Notes: generated by a model from the sequence alone, not told the origin. DNA of 14,884 nt from JANOXC01 sp031418215 (GCA_031418215.1 JANOXC010000135.1:1-14884), one strand, 5' to 3'; counted from the stretch's first letter, positions 1 through 8,290 are shown. A program made the numbers and translations.

Positions 1-1087
1 CCGCATAACCTTTTTCAGCAATTTCATTCATCCTTATGGAACGTATCTGCACTTCCACCCACTTTCCTTCCTTGCTCATTACGGTGGTATGCAATGATTC
101 ATAACCATTGGCCTTGGGCGTTGAAACCCAATCGCGCAAACGGTCGGGGTTTGGCGTGTAATAATCAGTAACGATGGAATAAACTTTCCAGCAATCGGCT
201 TTCTCCGTTTCATAGGGAGAATCGATAATGATTCGAATGGCAAAAAGATCATATATTTCTTCAAAAGTGACGTTTTGCTTTTTCATTTTATTCCAGATGG
301 AATTCACTGACTTGGGCCGTCCTTTTATTTCATATTTTAAATTTTCCTTATCCAGTTCATCACAAATCGGTCTCGTGAAATCTTTAATAAAAGCATCCCG
401 CTCCTTCTTTGACTGCTGAAGCTTTGTAGCGAGTGTATTATAAACTTCGGGTTCAGTATATTTTAAAGAAAGGTCTTCGAGTTCTGTTTTGATAGCATAT
501 AAACCCAGTCGATGCGCTAATGGTGCATAGAGATAGGATGTTTCAGAGGCAATCTTTAATTGCTTGTCGCGCGGCATACTTTCGAGGGTGCGCATGTTGT
601 GCAACCTGTCGGCCAACTTGATTAATATTACACGTACATCATCACTCAGCGTAAGCAACATTTTACGGAAATTCTCTGCTTGCAAAGAACTCTTGTGATC
701 AAAAACACCGGCAATTTTTGTTAAGCCATCAATGATCCCTGCCACTTTTTTACCATACAACCGCTCCATGTCTTCGAGGGTGAAATGGGTATCTTCCACT
801 ACATCATGCAAAAGGGCACAAACGATGGCCGTGGTTCCCAATCCGATCTCTTCTGCTACAATTTGCGCAACAGCAATGGGGTGATAGATATAAGGCTCAC
901 CTGACTTACGCCTCATATCCTTATGTGCCTCCAACGAAAGGTCAAAAGCAGAACGGATAAGTTTTTTATCGTTCTTATCAATATTGGGCCTGCACGAACG
1001 TAAAAGCGCACGATATCGCTTCAGGATTTCCTGCTTTTCATGTTCCGCATCGATGGCGGCTGCTATGGTCTTTGCTGAAGTTTGCAC
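1..1087 (-). CDS. rel: Bifunctional (p)ppGpp synthetase/hydrolase (RelA/SpoT family), 5' part only
   Basis: Makes and degrades the stringent-response alarmone (p)ppGpp in the cytoplasm. The 362 visible codons read without a frameshift to the window edge; the family is usually about 730-750 residues, so the TGS and ACT regulatory half lies outside. The N-terminal HD hydrolase is intact: H69, the HDVVED block at 94-99 and LADRLHNM with D160. The synthetase follows: GRPKS around R257, YDLFAIRI with D280, NGYESLHT around 329-334, and VEVQIRS with the likely catalytic E345. Both activities therefore look preserved. No ATG exists between the in-frame TAG at 1109-1111 and the conserved domain, so I chose the GTG at 1085-1087 as start. 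The gene is divergent from the azurin gene, and a TAAATTTG box lies 25 nt upstream. Family assignment is very secure; the GTG start is inferred. Confidence 0.95.
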   Translation of the reverse strand, partial: MQTSAKTIAAAIDAEHEKQEILKRYRALLRSCRPNIDKNDKKLIRSAFDLSLEAHKDMRRKSGEPYIYHPIAVAQIVAEEIGLGTTAIVCALLHDVVEDTHFTLEDMERLYGKKVAGIIDGLTKIAGVFDHKSSLQAENFRKMLLTLSDDVRVILIKLADRLHNMRTLESMPRDKQLKIASETSYLYAPLAHRLGLYAIKTELEDLSLKYTEPEVYNTLATKLQQSKKERDAFIKDFTRPICDELDKENLKYEIKGRPKSVNSIWNKMKKQNVTFEEIYDLFAIRIIIDSPYETEKADCWKVYSIVTDYYTPNPDRLRDWVSTPKANGYESLHTTVMSKEGKWVEVQIRSIRMNEIAEKGYA

Positions 1088-1111
1088 TTTTTTAAACTTT
1101 CTTAACTTCTA

Positions 1112-1119
1112 CAAATTTA
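1112..1119 (-). promoter_or_regulatory. Putative Bacteroidota -7 promoter box (TAAATTTG) for rel
   Basis: Read on the minus strand these bases are TAAATTTG, an exact match to the TAnnTTTG -7 element of the Bacteroidota primary sigma factor. It lies about 25 nt before the GTG start. A convincing -33 TTG at the usual 19-21 nt spacing is not visible; the closest is a TTTC. Assignment rests on the -7 match and position. Confidence 0.5.
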
Positions 1120-1157
1120 CAAAACAAGGCAATGCGATGAAAGTGTTGTTTATGACT

Positions 1158-1165
1158 TACCTTTG
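1158..1165 (+). promoter_or_regulatory. Putative Bacteroidota -7 promoter box (TACCTTTG) for the azurin gene
   Basis: TACCTTTG matches TAnnTTTG exactly and ends 25 nt before the azurin ATG, the same distance as the rel box on the other strand. No good -33 element is visible at standard spacing. If both boxes are real, the 103-nt gap holds two back-to-back promoters whose -7 boxes are 38 nt apart. Confidence 0.45.
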
Positions 1166-1190
1166 CTTTTAAATTACAAAACACCTAACA

Positions 1191-1724
1191 ATGAAAAACA
1201 GATACCTCATTGCCGTTTTAAGCTTGATCTTTTATGCCTGTTCCAATACTCCTAGCGTTCCTCCAGCAGATGAAACGTCAAAAGGCGCCGATTTTATGAA
1301 AGAGGAGAAACCAAAAGTGGATCTTACTGTTATAAACGCAAATGCTCCGGTTATTAAAATAACACTAATAGCAAAAGGCAATACCATGGCTGATATGTTA
1401 TTCGACAAAGACACGATCAAGGTAATGGCCGGAAGTACTGTTGAATTTACGTTGGAAAATCAATCAACAGACCAGGCCATGCAACATAATTTCGTTTTGG
1501 TTGAAAACGGTAGTATAAAAGTAGTAGCTGATGCTGGCCTAAAAGCCGGTGCTGATAAAGGATTTGTTCCAGAGATGGAGGAAGTACTGATTTCTTCTGC
1601 GCTACTTTCACCGGGTCAAAAAAACACGATTCGCTTTGCTGCTCCCGCAAAAGGGTACTATGAATTTGTTTGTACCTATCCGGGACATTATGCCAGGATG
1701 AAAGGCGTTTTTGTTGTTGAGTAG
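1191..1724 (+). CDS. Azurin-like cupredoxin lipoprotein
   Basis: A type 1 copper electron carrier predicted to be lipid-anchored in the cell envelope. The 177-residue product begins with a lipoprotein signal peptide whose lipobox ends FYAC at Cys17. A linker of about 30 residues rich in Pro, Lys and Glu follows, then the cupredoxin domain (about 55-177). Copper ligands are in the azurin order: H99 in MQHNFVL, then C161, H166 and M170 in the C-terminal loop CTYPGHYARMKG. The spacing matches azurin rather than plastocyanin, with Met as axial ligand. The usual partner would be a cytochrome or oxidase, but no such gene is in the window, so the redox partner is unknown. The ATG at 1191 is chosen because the signal peptide starts there. 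It is transcribed away from rel and towards the DoxX gene. Confidence 0.93.
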   Translation: MKNRYLIAVLSLIFYACSNTPSVPPADETSKGADFMKEEKPKVDLTVINANAPVIKITLIAKGNTMADMLFDKDTIKVMAGSTVEFTLENQSTDQAMQHNFVLVENGSIKVVADAGLKAGADKGFVPEMEEVLISSALLSPGQKNTIRFAAPAKGYYEFVCTYPGHYARMKGVFVVE

Positions 1725-1742
1725 ATTGGTCAAGTTTTTTTA

Positions 1743-1823
1743 CATCAAGTGATAACTCTTGATGAGGAAATTAGTTGATTCTTCACTTGAAGTTTATACT
1801 GCATCAGGTGACAACACCTGATG
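1743..1823. repeat. Pair of 22-nt intergenic hairpin repeats, period 59 nt, with a compensatory change
   Basis: Copy 1 (1743-1764) and copy 2 (1802-1823) share the plan CATCAnGTG, a 4-nt loop (ATAA or ACAA), then the complement ending TGATG, followed by AGG. Copy 2 is a perfect 9-bp stem. Copy 1 has the same stem with one mismatch. At the sixth stem base an A-T pair in copy 1 is a G-C pair in copy 2, so the pairing is kept although both bases differ. The pair lies between two convergent genes. Neither hairpin is followed by a T-run on either strand, so they are not canonical intrinsic terminators, though they could still affect 3' ends. They may belong to a dispersed hairpin family; this cannot be told from one window. 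Confidence 0.8.
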
Positions 1824-1857
1824 AGGGAAAGTGACAATAACTGATCGATGTCGAAGA

Positions 1858-2271
1858 TTAAAAAAATCGCATTATCGTAAAGCTATCCCATTCAGGAGGA
1901 CATAAAAGCAAAGCAATAATCAATACTAATCTAGGAAAATAAAATTGCATGTCCCACATGGGTTTAATCATGGAAAAAATAAATGCCACAGCCAGCAAGT
2001 CAGCACCTAATATATATAATACCTGATCCCTGCAAAAGCCGGTAATTAGCATCGCTCCTCCTATCATCTCCAAATAGGAAGAAATATAGACTACCGAACT
2101 GAGCAGTCCTCCTTTCAGAAAGGTTTCGCTGAGTGACTGACGGAAAGTATAAATGACGTTCTTAATACCCAGTTTAAAGATTTTGTCATAGGCCTGAAAG
2201 AAAAATAAAATTCCAGCCACAACCCTGATTATCAAAAGTGCAATGGCGCGATTTAATTCTATTTCTGTCAT
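1858..2271 (-). CDS. DoxX-type small integral membrane protein
   Basis: A 137-residue inner-membrane protein with four predicted hydrophobic helices, at about residues 7-26, 58-79, 84-102 and 110-124. The beginning of helix 1 (ALLIIRVVAGILFFFQAYDK) and the helix-2 region with YLEMIGGAMLITG have the look of the DoxX/DoxD family, where a conserved Glu-x-x-Gly-Gly and an Arg in helix 1 are common. Members have been linked to redox or thiosulfate-quinone chemistry, but most Bacteroidota homologues have no tested function, so none is assigned here. It begins 48 nt after the priA stop on the same strand and may be read through from it. Its 3' end faces the azurin gene across the two hairpin repeats. 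The ATG at 2271 is the only sensible start. Confidence 0.75.
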   Translation of the reverse strand: MTEIELNRAIALLIIRVVAGILFFFQAYDKIFKLGIKNVIYTFRQSLSETFLKGGLLSSVVYISSYLEMIGGAMLITGFCRDQVLYILGADLLAVAFIFSMIKPMWDMQFYFPRLVLIIALLLCPPEWDSFTIMRFF

Positions 2272-2319
2272 CTTGTTAATTTCAATTTACTAATCACGGC
2301 TGTAAATATCGTATTTTTT

Positions 2320-4806
2320 TTATTGAGGATCAACATCAACATGAAGGATGACAGATCTGTGCGCAGGTTCTTTCTGAAAGAAGTCAAGTGCCTTTTGTAA
2401 TCGTTGTTTTACCTGTTTTACAGATAGTTTTCTTTCCAACTTTATCATCACCTGCCTTAAATAATAATTTCTAATCCGTCCGATATTGGGGTGTGTTGGG
2501 CCCAGCACACGCTTGCCAAAAACTTCTGTTAATTCCCGAGCCAGTACTTTTGCAGCACGGTCAGCCTCCGCTTCGTCCTTATGTTTTACAGTACATTCAA
2601 TCAAACGGAAATAAGGAGGGTAATCAAATTTATTGCGGTCAATTAATTCATGGTTATAAAAACTTTTAAAATCATGATTCAAAACAAACTTTAAAATTGC
2701 ATTGGAGGGATTATACGTTTGAATTGCCACTTTACCGGAAGTGTGTTTTCTCCCGGCCCTTCCACTCACCTGCTCCATCAATTGAAAACTCCTTTCATGT
2801 GCACGGAAATCAGGGTAATTTAACAATTGATCGGCATTCAATATTCCCACCAGACTAACCTTTTCAAAGTCCAGTCCCTTAGTCACCATTTGTGTTCCTA
2901 CCAAAACATCAATATCGCCATTCTCAAAATCTGTGATCAAGCGGTGAAAGCTACGTTTGCTTTTTGCTGTATCATGATCAAGTCGTGCTATTTGGTGTTC
3001 CGGAAAAAGAACCTGTAATTCTTCTTCCACTTTCTCTGTTCCAAAACCTTTCATTCTTAAATCATTACTTCCACATGCATTGCAGGAAGTCGGCGGTATA
3101 ATGGAATATCCGCAATAATGACAACGTAATTGGCCGTGTTGCTTATGCAATGTTAAACTTACATCACAATTAATACAATGCGGCACCCAGGAACAATTTT
3201 TACATTCGAGTACCGGCGCAAATCCTCTTCTGTTTTGGAATAAAATTATTTGTTCGCCAGCCGCTAAAGCACTCTTCATCATGTCTAACAATTTGGTTGA
3301 AAAATGTGATTGCATCTGCTTTCTTTTTAATGCATCACGCACATCAATAATAGTGACTTCGGGCATTATCATTTCACCAAAACGTCTTTCCAAGGTCACC
3401 ATAAAATATTTCTTAGCCAATGCATTGTAGTAACTTTCCAATGATGGTGTAGCTGACCCTAACAGCACATTGGCTTTCATCATGGAGGCCAGTAGAACAG
3501 CACTATCGCGTGCATTATACCGCGGCGCAGGTTCCGATTGCTTATAGCTTGAATCATGTTCTTCGTCAACAATTACTAAATCAAGATTGCTGAAAGGAAG
3601 AAAAATAGCTGACCTCGCACCAATAATAACTTGGCCCTCATTGTTCGCTTTAAATTGGTGATCGAGTACCTTATTCCACACTTCCACACGTTCCTGATCG
3701 TTGAACCGCGAATGATAAACCAATAGCTTGTTGCCAAAATGTTTTCGCAAGCGGTTGATGACTTGTGTTGTTAATGCAATCTCGGGAACCAGATACAGCG
3801 ACTGTTTACCTTTCAATAATGCCTCTTGTAAAAGATGAATATATATTTCCGTTTTTCCGGATGATGTTACGCCATGTAATAAAACCACCTTCTGTTCTTC
3901 AAAAGCACCTTGAACTTCCAAATAAGCCTGTTGTTGATCTGCACTTAAAACAAAAGGCGGTTGCACCTCTTCGTTGGTAAAATTTTGTCGGTCCACCGCT
4001 TCATTTAATAATTCAAAAACACCTTTCTTCACCAGTGACTGTAAGATACTGGATGATGACTTTGCTTTCTTCAATAAATAAGTTTGAGCGATGGATTCCC
4101 TGTCATCATCCTGCTGTAACCTGATAAAATTCAAAAGCAAATCAAGTTGCTTGGGAGCCTTTCGTTCCAATGAAGGCATTAACTCCTGCATGTACTGCTC
4201 ATCCTTTGCCATTGCTGTCATTCTTACAAAAGTGGCATAGCGAGGTTTGTAACGTTCAGTTAATTCCTCTTCAATCAATATCACATTCCTCAACAACAAA
4301 GATTTAATTACAGGCATCACCTGTTTCAATGACAACAATTTTGAAACATTGGCTACTGTTAATTGCTTTTCCTTTTCAAGTGCTTCTACAAGGTAAAATT
4401 CCCTTTCCGAAAGTGCTGATGAATTCGTCTTGTATTCAGGATGCAAGAGCAGTGTTGTTTCACTTTGTAACCGAAGTGCAGAAGGCAATGCCGCTGCTAA
4501 TATTTCACCGGGAGTACATAAATAATAATCAACCATCCACTGCCAATAATCCAATTGCAAATTGGTAACAACCGGCAAATCATCCAGGATGGAAATCACA
4601 GGTTTGGTGTCGATATTTACAAATGACACATCAGAAATATTTTTGACAATGGCTGTATATATTTTTTGCTTGCCAAATTGCACAATCACACGTTTGCCTG
4701 TCATTATTTGATCCTGAAGTTCCACCGGGACATGATAGGTGAATGTCCCCGGCAATGACAGCGGCAAGATTACCTCAACGAACATTTCAGGATTAGATAA
4801 TTTCAT
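2320..4806 (-). CDS. priA: Primosomal protein N' (replication restart helicase PriA)
   Basis: A superfamily 2 DNA helicase that recognises stalled or repaired forks and reloads the replicative helicase. The 828-residue product is full length for Bacteroidota PriA. The N-terminal 3'-end-binding domain (about 5-105) is followed by a winged-helix region. The helicase core has Walker A GVTSSGKT at 312-319, DEEH at 414-417, GSATPSLES at 450-458, GTQMVTKG at 637-644 and QVSGRAGR at 679-686. Between the two RecA lobes is the zinc module with all eight cysteines: C535, C538, C544, C547, C562, C565, C575 and C578. Every motif needed for ATPase, helicase and primosome assembly is present. It starts 73 nt after the corA stop on the same strand. 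The start at 4806 places the conserved VEVILPLSLPGTFTYHVP segment at the expected position. Confidence 0.97.
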   Translation of the reverse strand: MKLSNPEMFVEVILPLSLPGTFTYHVPVELQDQIMTGKRVIVQFGKQKIYTAIVKNISDVSFVNIDTKPVISILDDLPVVTNLQLDYWQWMVDYYLCTPGEILAAALPSALRLQSETTLLLHPEYKTNSSALSEREFYLVEALEKEKQLTVANVSKLLSLKQVMPVIKSLLLRNVILIEEELTERYKPRYATFVRMTAMAKDEQYMQELMPSLERKAPKQLDLLLNFIRLQQDDDRESIAQTYLLKKAKSSSSILQSLVKKGVFELLNEAVDRQNFTNEEVQPPFVLSADQQQAYLEVQGAFEEQKVVLLHGVTSSGKTEIYIHLLQEALLKGKQSLYLVPEIALTTQVINRLRKHFGNKLLVYHSRFNDQERVEVWNKVLDHQFKANNEGQVIIGARSAIFLPFSNLDLVIVDEEHDSSYKQSEPAPRYNARDSAVLLASMMKANVLLGSATPSLESYYNALAKKYFMVTLERRFGEMIMPEVTIIDVRDALKRKQMQSHFSTKLLDMMKSALAAGEQIILFQNRRGFAPVLECKNCSWVPHCINCDVSLTLHKQHGQLRCHYCGYSIIPPTSCNACGSNDLRMKGFGTEKVEEELQVLFPEHQIARLDHDTAKSKRSFHRLITDFENGDIDVLVGTQMVTKGLDFEKVSLVGILNADQLLNYPDFRAHERSFQLMEQVSGRAGRKHTSGKVAIQTYNPSNAILKFVLNHDFKSFYNHELIDRNKFDYPPYFRLIECTVKHKDEAEADRAAKVLARELTEVFGKRVLGPTHPNIGRIRNYYLRQVMIKLERKLSVKQVKQRLQKALDFFQKEPAHRSVILHVDVDPQ

Positions 4807-4879
4807 TTATTGTTTGCAATGCAAAAATTGATGAAAAAAAAAGGGCTAAAACACTTTATATATAATGATAAATAATGGC

Positions 4880-6010
4880 TCAGGATTTTTCCAGCCAACC
4901 ACGTTTATAGAAAACCCAAAGCTGAAAGGCAACTACAATAAACATGAATGTCCAAACTCCAACATAACCATATGGTGAATAAAGTTCCGGCATATTGTAA
5001 GGCATTTTTTGGCCGGTAACAGCATCTTCATAAACGAAATTCATTCCGTAAACACCTACAATAAAAGTTAAAGGAATAAATATCGTGGAAATTACAGCAA
5101 GCACCTTCATAATCTGGTTCATCCTGTTGCTGACACTCGATAAATAGATATCCATTAAGCTGGCCGTAATCTCCTTATAACCTTCCACAAAGTCCATTAC
5201 CTGAATCGTATGATCGTAAGTATCGCGAACAAACACCTTGGTAGAATCTTTAAGCAATGAATTATTTGTGCGCAATACATCATTTATTTTATCACGTTCA
5301 GCAAATGTTGTCCTTCTGAATATGATCAATTCTCTTTTAATCGTCTGTATTTTTTGCAGTGAAACACGGGTTGGCTTAATAAACAATTCATCCTCTAATT
5401 CATCCAGTTGATCACCCAAAGATTCCAGAATGGGAAAATAATTATCTACTATCGCATCCAATATCGCATAAGCCAGGTAATCTGAACCCTGGTGACGGAT
5501 ATATCCTTTTCCCTGCTTTAACCTGCTGCGCACAGGATCCATTAAATCCAGCATACTTTCTTGCATGGAAATCACAAAGTTACTACCAAGGAATAGCGAC
5601 AGTTGTTCATTTCTTAATATATATTCAGCATTGTGCGAGAACATTCTGGAAACAATAAATAAATGGTCTTTGTGCTCTTCCATTTTGGGGCGCTGGTATC
5701 CGTTCAACACATCTTCCATCTCTAACCTGTGAATGTTGAATGATGTGCAGAGTTGGTCAATCATTTCCTTATCACCAAACCCTTTAATATCTATCCAATG
5801 CCTCAAATTGCCTTTTGACTTCATCAAATCAACAATTTCATTCACCCCATTCAACACCTTGAAATCTAATTGCTCGCTATCATAAGAATAAATAGTGATC
5901 TGTGGCTTAGGAGCATCTGCGGCAATATTCAATGAACCGGGGCTGGCGCCGGGTGCAGTGCGGTTTCTTCTCTTCAGTCTTATCTTAAATGCTGGCAGAT
6001 TGGCTTTCAT
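4880..6010 (-). CDS. corA: CorA-family magnesium/cobalt transport protein
   Basis: A pentameric divalent-cation channel of the inner membrane, mainly for Mg2+ uptake. The 376-residue product has a cytoplasmic alpha/beta N-terminal domain and a long helical funnel rich in charged residues (about 190-300). Two C-terminal membrane helices follow. The first (about 303-321) ends in the diagnostic selectivity motif YGMN, with G322, M323 and N324. The second (about 347-370) is followed by a short basic tail. The first 35 residues are basic and Pro/Gly/Ala-rich, a typical variable extension. The acidic loop after GMN (VYEDAVTGQK) is the usual periplasmic loop. An exact TAAATTTG box lies 42 nt upstream. 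The start at 6010 is the first ATG in the frame. Confidence 0.95.
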   Translation of the reverse strand: MKANLPAFKIRLKRRNRTAPGASPGSLNIAADAPKPQITIYSYDSEQLDFKVLNGVNEIVDLMKSKGNLRHWIDIKGFGDKEMIDQLCTSFNIHRLEMEDVLNGYQRPKMEEHKDHLFIVSRMFSHNAEYILRNEQLSLFLGSNFVISMQESMLDLMDPVRSRLKQGKGYIRHQGSDYLAYAILDAIVDNYFPILESLGDQLDELEDELFIKPTRVSLQKIQTIKRELIIFRRTTFAERDKINDVLRTNNSLLKDSTKVFVRDTYDHTIQVMDFVEGYKEITASLMDIYLSSVSNRMNQIMKVLAVISTIFIPLTFIVGVYGMNFVYEDAVTGQKMPYNMPELYSPYGYVGVWTFMFIVVAFQLWVFYKRGWLEKS

Positions 6011-6024
6011 TAAGGTTATATTAA

Positions 6025-6040
6025 GGATTCAGCAGAATCC
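6025..6040 (-). promoter_or_regulatory. Small hairpin in the corA leader
   Basis: GGATTC and GAATCC form a 6-bp stem with a 4-nt loop, 14 nt before the corA ATG and inside the predicted leader between the TAAATTTG box and the start. It is too small to be called a Mg2+ riboswitch (no M-box architecture is visible). It could modestly affect translation. Structure is seen; function is not shown. Confidence 0.35.
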
Positions 6041-6052
6041 GTGCTCTATTAA

Positions 6053-6060
6053 CAAATTTA
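6053..6060 (-). promoter_or_regulatory. Putative Bacteroidota -7 promoter box (TAAATTTG) for corA
   Basis: On the minus strand the bases are TAAATTTG, identical to the box in front of rel and an exact TAnnTTTG match, 42 nt before the corA ATG. The upstream stretch is AT-rich, and no clean -33 TTG is visible at normal spacing. Confidence 0.45.
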
Positions 6061-6150
6061 CTTTTAAACATATTGAAAACTATTATCCGACAACTAAAAG
6101 CAGGTGTGTAAAAATAACAATTTTGAATGCAATCGTGAGCTTATTTCATT

Positions 6151-6180
6151 AATAGCCCAGGAATTAATTCCTGGGCTATT
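6151..6180. repeat. Perfect 30-nt palindrome upstream of the sugar-transporter run
   Basis: The two 15-nt halves are exact reverse complements (first half AATAGCCCAGGAATT). As RNA this would be a 13-bp stem with a TTAA loop, or it could be a dyad operator in DNA. It lies 46 nt before the transporter ATG and about 140 nt upstream of the divergent corA start. It is not followed by a T-run on either strand, and it lies between divergent genes, so a terminator is unlikely. Possible roles are an operator for the downstream run, a 5'-leader stabiliser, or a dispersed palindromic repeat. Confidence 0.8.
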
Positions 6181-6226
6181 AAACAGAATAAAAATAATAG
6201 CAGAATCAACATAACATCACCTCAAC

Positions 6227-7513
6227 ATGCAAGAAAATCCCAAATCAAATTTTATCCCTACCTTAATCCTTGGCGCCTTGTTTTTTGTATTTGGTTTTGT
6301 AACCTGGCTCAATGGTTCACTCATCCCTTATTTAAAAATTGCTTGTGAACTGAATACATTTCAATCATTACTTGTGGCATTTGCCTTTTACATTTCTTAC
6401 TTTGTGATGGCATTGCCTTCCTCCTGGATTTTACAAAAAACCGGTTTCAAAAAAGGAATGATGTTAGGCTTATTGGTAATGGCCGCTGGTGCACTGCTCT
6501 TTATTCCTGCTGCCGAAAGCCGGATATATATATTATTCCTAACCGGGCTTTTTATTATTGGAACCGGATTATCAATTCTGCAAACTGCCTCCAACCCATA
6601 CATCACTATTGTAGGGCCAATCGAAAGTGCCGCAAAAAGGATCAGCATTATGGGAATCTGTAATAAAGTAGCCGGTGTGTTGGCTCCTCTTATTCTTGGT
6701 GCCATCATTTTATCAGATGCCGATTCGCTGGTGAAACAACTTGAAACAGCAGACCTTGCACAAAAGACTTTACAATTGAATGAATTGGCTTCACGTGTTA
6801 TTATGCCTTATACCCTGATGGCTTTCGTGCTGGTTTGTCTGGCATTAATGGTTCGTTTTTCACCATTACCTGAAATTGAAATGGAACCTATTGATCCCGA
6901 AGAACAAAAGGGGCTTCAATCAAAAACAAGTATCCTGCAATTCACCAATTTGGTATTAGGTGTGATTGCTTTGTTTTTATATGTTGGTGTGGAAGTAATG
7001 GCAGGCGACACTATTGGTACTTATGGCCAGTCGCAAGGTATCGCTTTATCAGAAGCGAAAAACTTTACTGCTTTTACACTTACCGCCATGGTTATTGGAT
7101 ACATCATTGGAATTTTTACCATTCCAAAAATTATTTCGCAATCAAAAGCGCTGGCCATTTCAGCAGTCGTTGGCATTATATTTACTGCCCTTGCTGTAAA
7201 TACAAGTGGATATGTTTCTGTGTTATTCATTGCATTACTCGGCCTAGCCAATGCATTAATGTGGCCTGCCATCTGGCCATTGGCTATACACGGATTAGGA
7301 AAGTTTACAAAGACAGGTTCTGCTTTACTGATTATGGCCATTGCCGGAGGAGCCTTGCTCCCGCTTTTATATGGCCGTCTTGCTGATCTTGAATTCATTG
7401 GCCATCAACAGGCCTATTGGATTATGGTTCCTTGTTACCTTTTTATTTTATTCTATGCTTTGAAAGGACATAAAATGAATGCAGTTAAGCAAAGTCTTAG
7501 TAATATTGCATGA
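6227..7513 (+). CDS. Sugar MFS transporter, FucP/GluP (fucose/glucose/galactose:H+ symporter) family
   Basis: A 12-helix major facilitator of 428 residues that likely imports a hexose or deoxyhexose with protons. The first helix FFVFGFVTWLNGSLIPYLK and the following AFYISYFVMALPSSWILQK are hallmark segments of the FucP/GluP branch. So are LQTASNPYITIVGP and the loop motif AAKRISIMGICNKVAG before helix 5, and WPAIWPLAIHGLG in the C-terminal half. Which sugar is carried cannot be told; the Bacteroidota family includes glucose, galactose, fucose and N-acetylglucosamine carriers, and no sugar catabolic gene is adjacent. It opens a five-gene co-directional run; its TGA overlaps an ATG of the next frame as ATGA. 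A perfect palindrome lies in its upstream region. Confidence 0.9.
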   Translation: MQENPKSNFIPTLILGALFFVFGFVTWLNGSLIPYLKIACELNTFQSLLVAFAFYISYFVMALPSSWILQKTGFKKGMMLGLLVMAAGALLFIPAAESRIYILFLTGLFIIGTGLSILQTASNPYITIVGPIESAAKRISIMGICNKVAGVLAPLILGAIILSDADSLVKQLETADLAQKTLQLNELASRVIMPYTLMAFVLVCLALMVRFSPLPEIEMEPIDPEEQKGLQSKTSILQFTNLVLGVIALFLYVGVEVMAGDTIGTYGQSQGIALSEAKNFTAFTLTAMVIGYIIGIFTIPKIISQSKALAISAVVGIIFTALAVNTSGYVSVLFIALLGLANALMWPAIWPLAIHGLGKFTKTGSALLIMAIAGGALLPLLYGRLADLEFIGHQQAYWIMVPCYLFILFYALKGHKMNAVKQSLSNIA

Positions 7514-7557
7514 TAAACGCTGACATTAACAGCAGTGCTATATATATTAAGCAAGTT

Positions 7558-8289
7558 ATGAAAAATAAGGAGTGGTATGAAAACTGGTTTGACTCCCCTT
7601 ATTATCATATCCTGTACAAAAATCGCAATGGTGAGGAAGCAGGTCGTTTTATTGACAACCTGCTTTTGAAACTAAATATCACTAAAGGTTCGTCATTGCT
7701 TGATTTATGTTGTGGCAAAGGCCGGCATTCCGTTTACCTCAACAGCCTCGGTTTTCGCGTTACCGGCATTGATCTTTCTCCGCAAAATATCCGGTATTGC
7801 AAAAAATCTGAAAATGATACATTAACTTATTATGTGCATGATATGCGAAGGCTTTTCCGCACGAATTATTTTCATGCCATCTTAAACCTGTTTACCAGTT
7901 TCGGCTATTTCGAAAGAGAACATGATAATGACCTTACCATACAAGCCGCAGCAAAAAGTTTGCGTCCGGGCGGTTATCTTATTATTGATTTTATGAATGC
8001 ATGGAGAGCTGCCAACGATTTGATTCCATATCATATGAAGCAAGTTGATGGAATCAGTTTTCATATCCATAAAAAGATCGAGAATGGTTTTATATATAAA
8101 GACATTACATTCTCCGACAGTGGAACGAACTATGCTTACCGAGAAGAAGTTAAGGTATTATTACTGGCTCATTTCGAACAATACATGAAAAATGCAGGGC
8201 TTACCATCATTCACACTTTTGGAAATTATGACCTTGCCGAATTCGACCGGGAAAAGAGTAACCGTTTAATCGTAATTGCAAGAAAATAA
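7558..8289 (+). CDS. Class I SAM-dependent methyltransferase
   Basis: A cytoplasmic methyltransferase of 243 residues; the substrate is unknown. SAM-binding motif I is LLDLCCGKGRHS at about 47-58. The acidic ribose-binding end of strand 2 is GFRVTGIDLS (about 65-74), and LRPGGYLIIDFMN marks the strand-5 region. The CCGKGRHS variant is common in Bacteroidota proteins annotated only as methyltransferases. I chose the ATG at 7558 because the characteristic start of this group (KEWYENWFDSPYYHILYKNR) comes right after it. An in-frame ATG at 7510 overlaps the transporter stop as ATGA and would add 16 unconserved-looking residues (first INADINSS), and it cannot be excluded. One base separates its stop from the next gene's ATG, so translational coupling with the ZIP gene is likely. 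Confidence 0.88.
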   Translation: MKNKEWYENWFDSPYYHILYKNRNGEEAGRFIDNLLLKLNITKGSSLLDLCCGKGRHSVYLNSLGFRVTGIDLSPQNIRYCKKSENDTLTYYVHDMRRLFRTNYFHAILNLFTSFGYFEREHDNDLTIQAAAKSLRPGGYLIIDFMNAWRAANDLIPYHMKQVDGISFHIHKKIENGFIYKDITFSDSGTNYAYREEVKVLLLAHFEQYMKNAGLTIIHTFGNYDLAEFDREKSNRLIVIARK

Positions 8290-8290
8290 C

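Noticed and set aside
4834..4842. Nine-A run (T-run on the minus strand) between corA and priA as an intrinsic terminator
   Set aside because: No stable stem precedes it on the minus strand; only weak AT-rich pairing is possible.
7021..7398. 125-codon open frame antisense to the sugar transporter
   Set aside because: It is a shadow of the transporter's codon pattern: the plus-strand frame has strong family motifs and the antisense product has no recognisable features.
7510..7557. Upstream ATG of the methyltransferase overlapping the transporter stop
   Set aside because: Not excluded, but the conserved-looking N-terminus begins just after the ATG at 7558, so the 16 extra residues are probably not translated.
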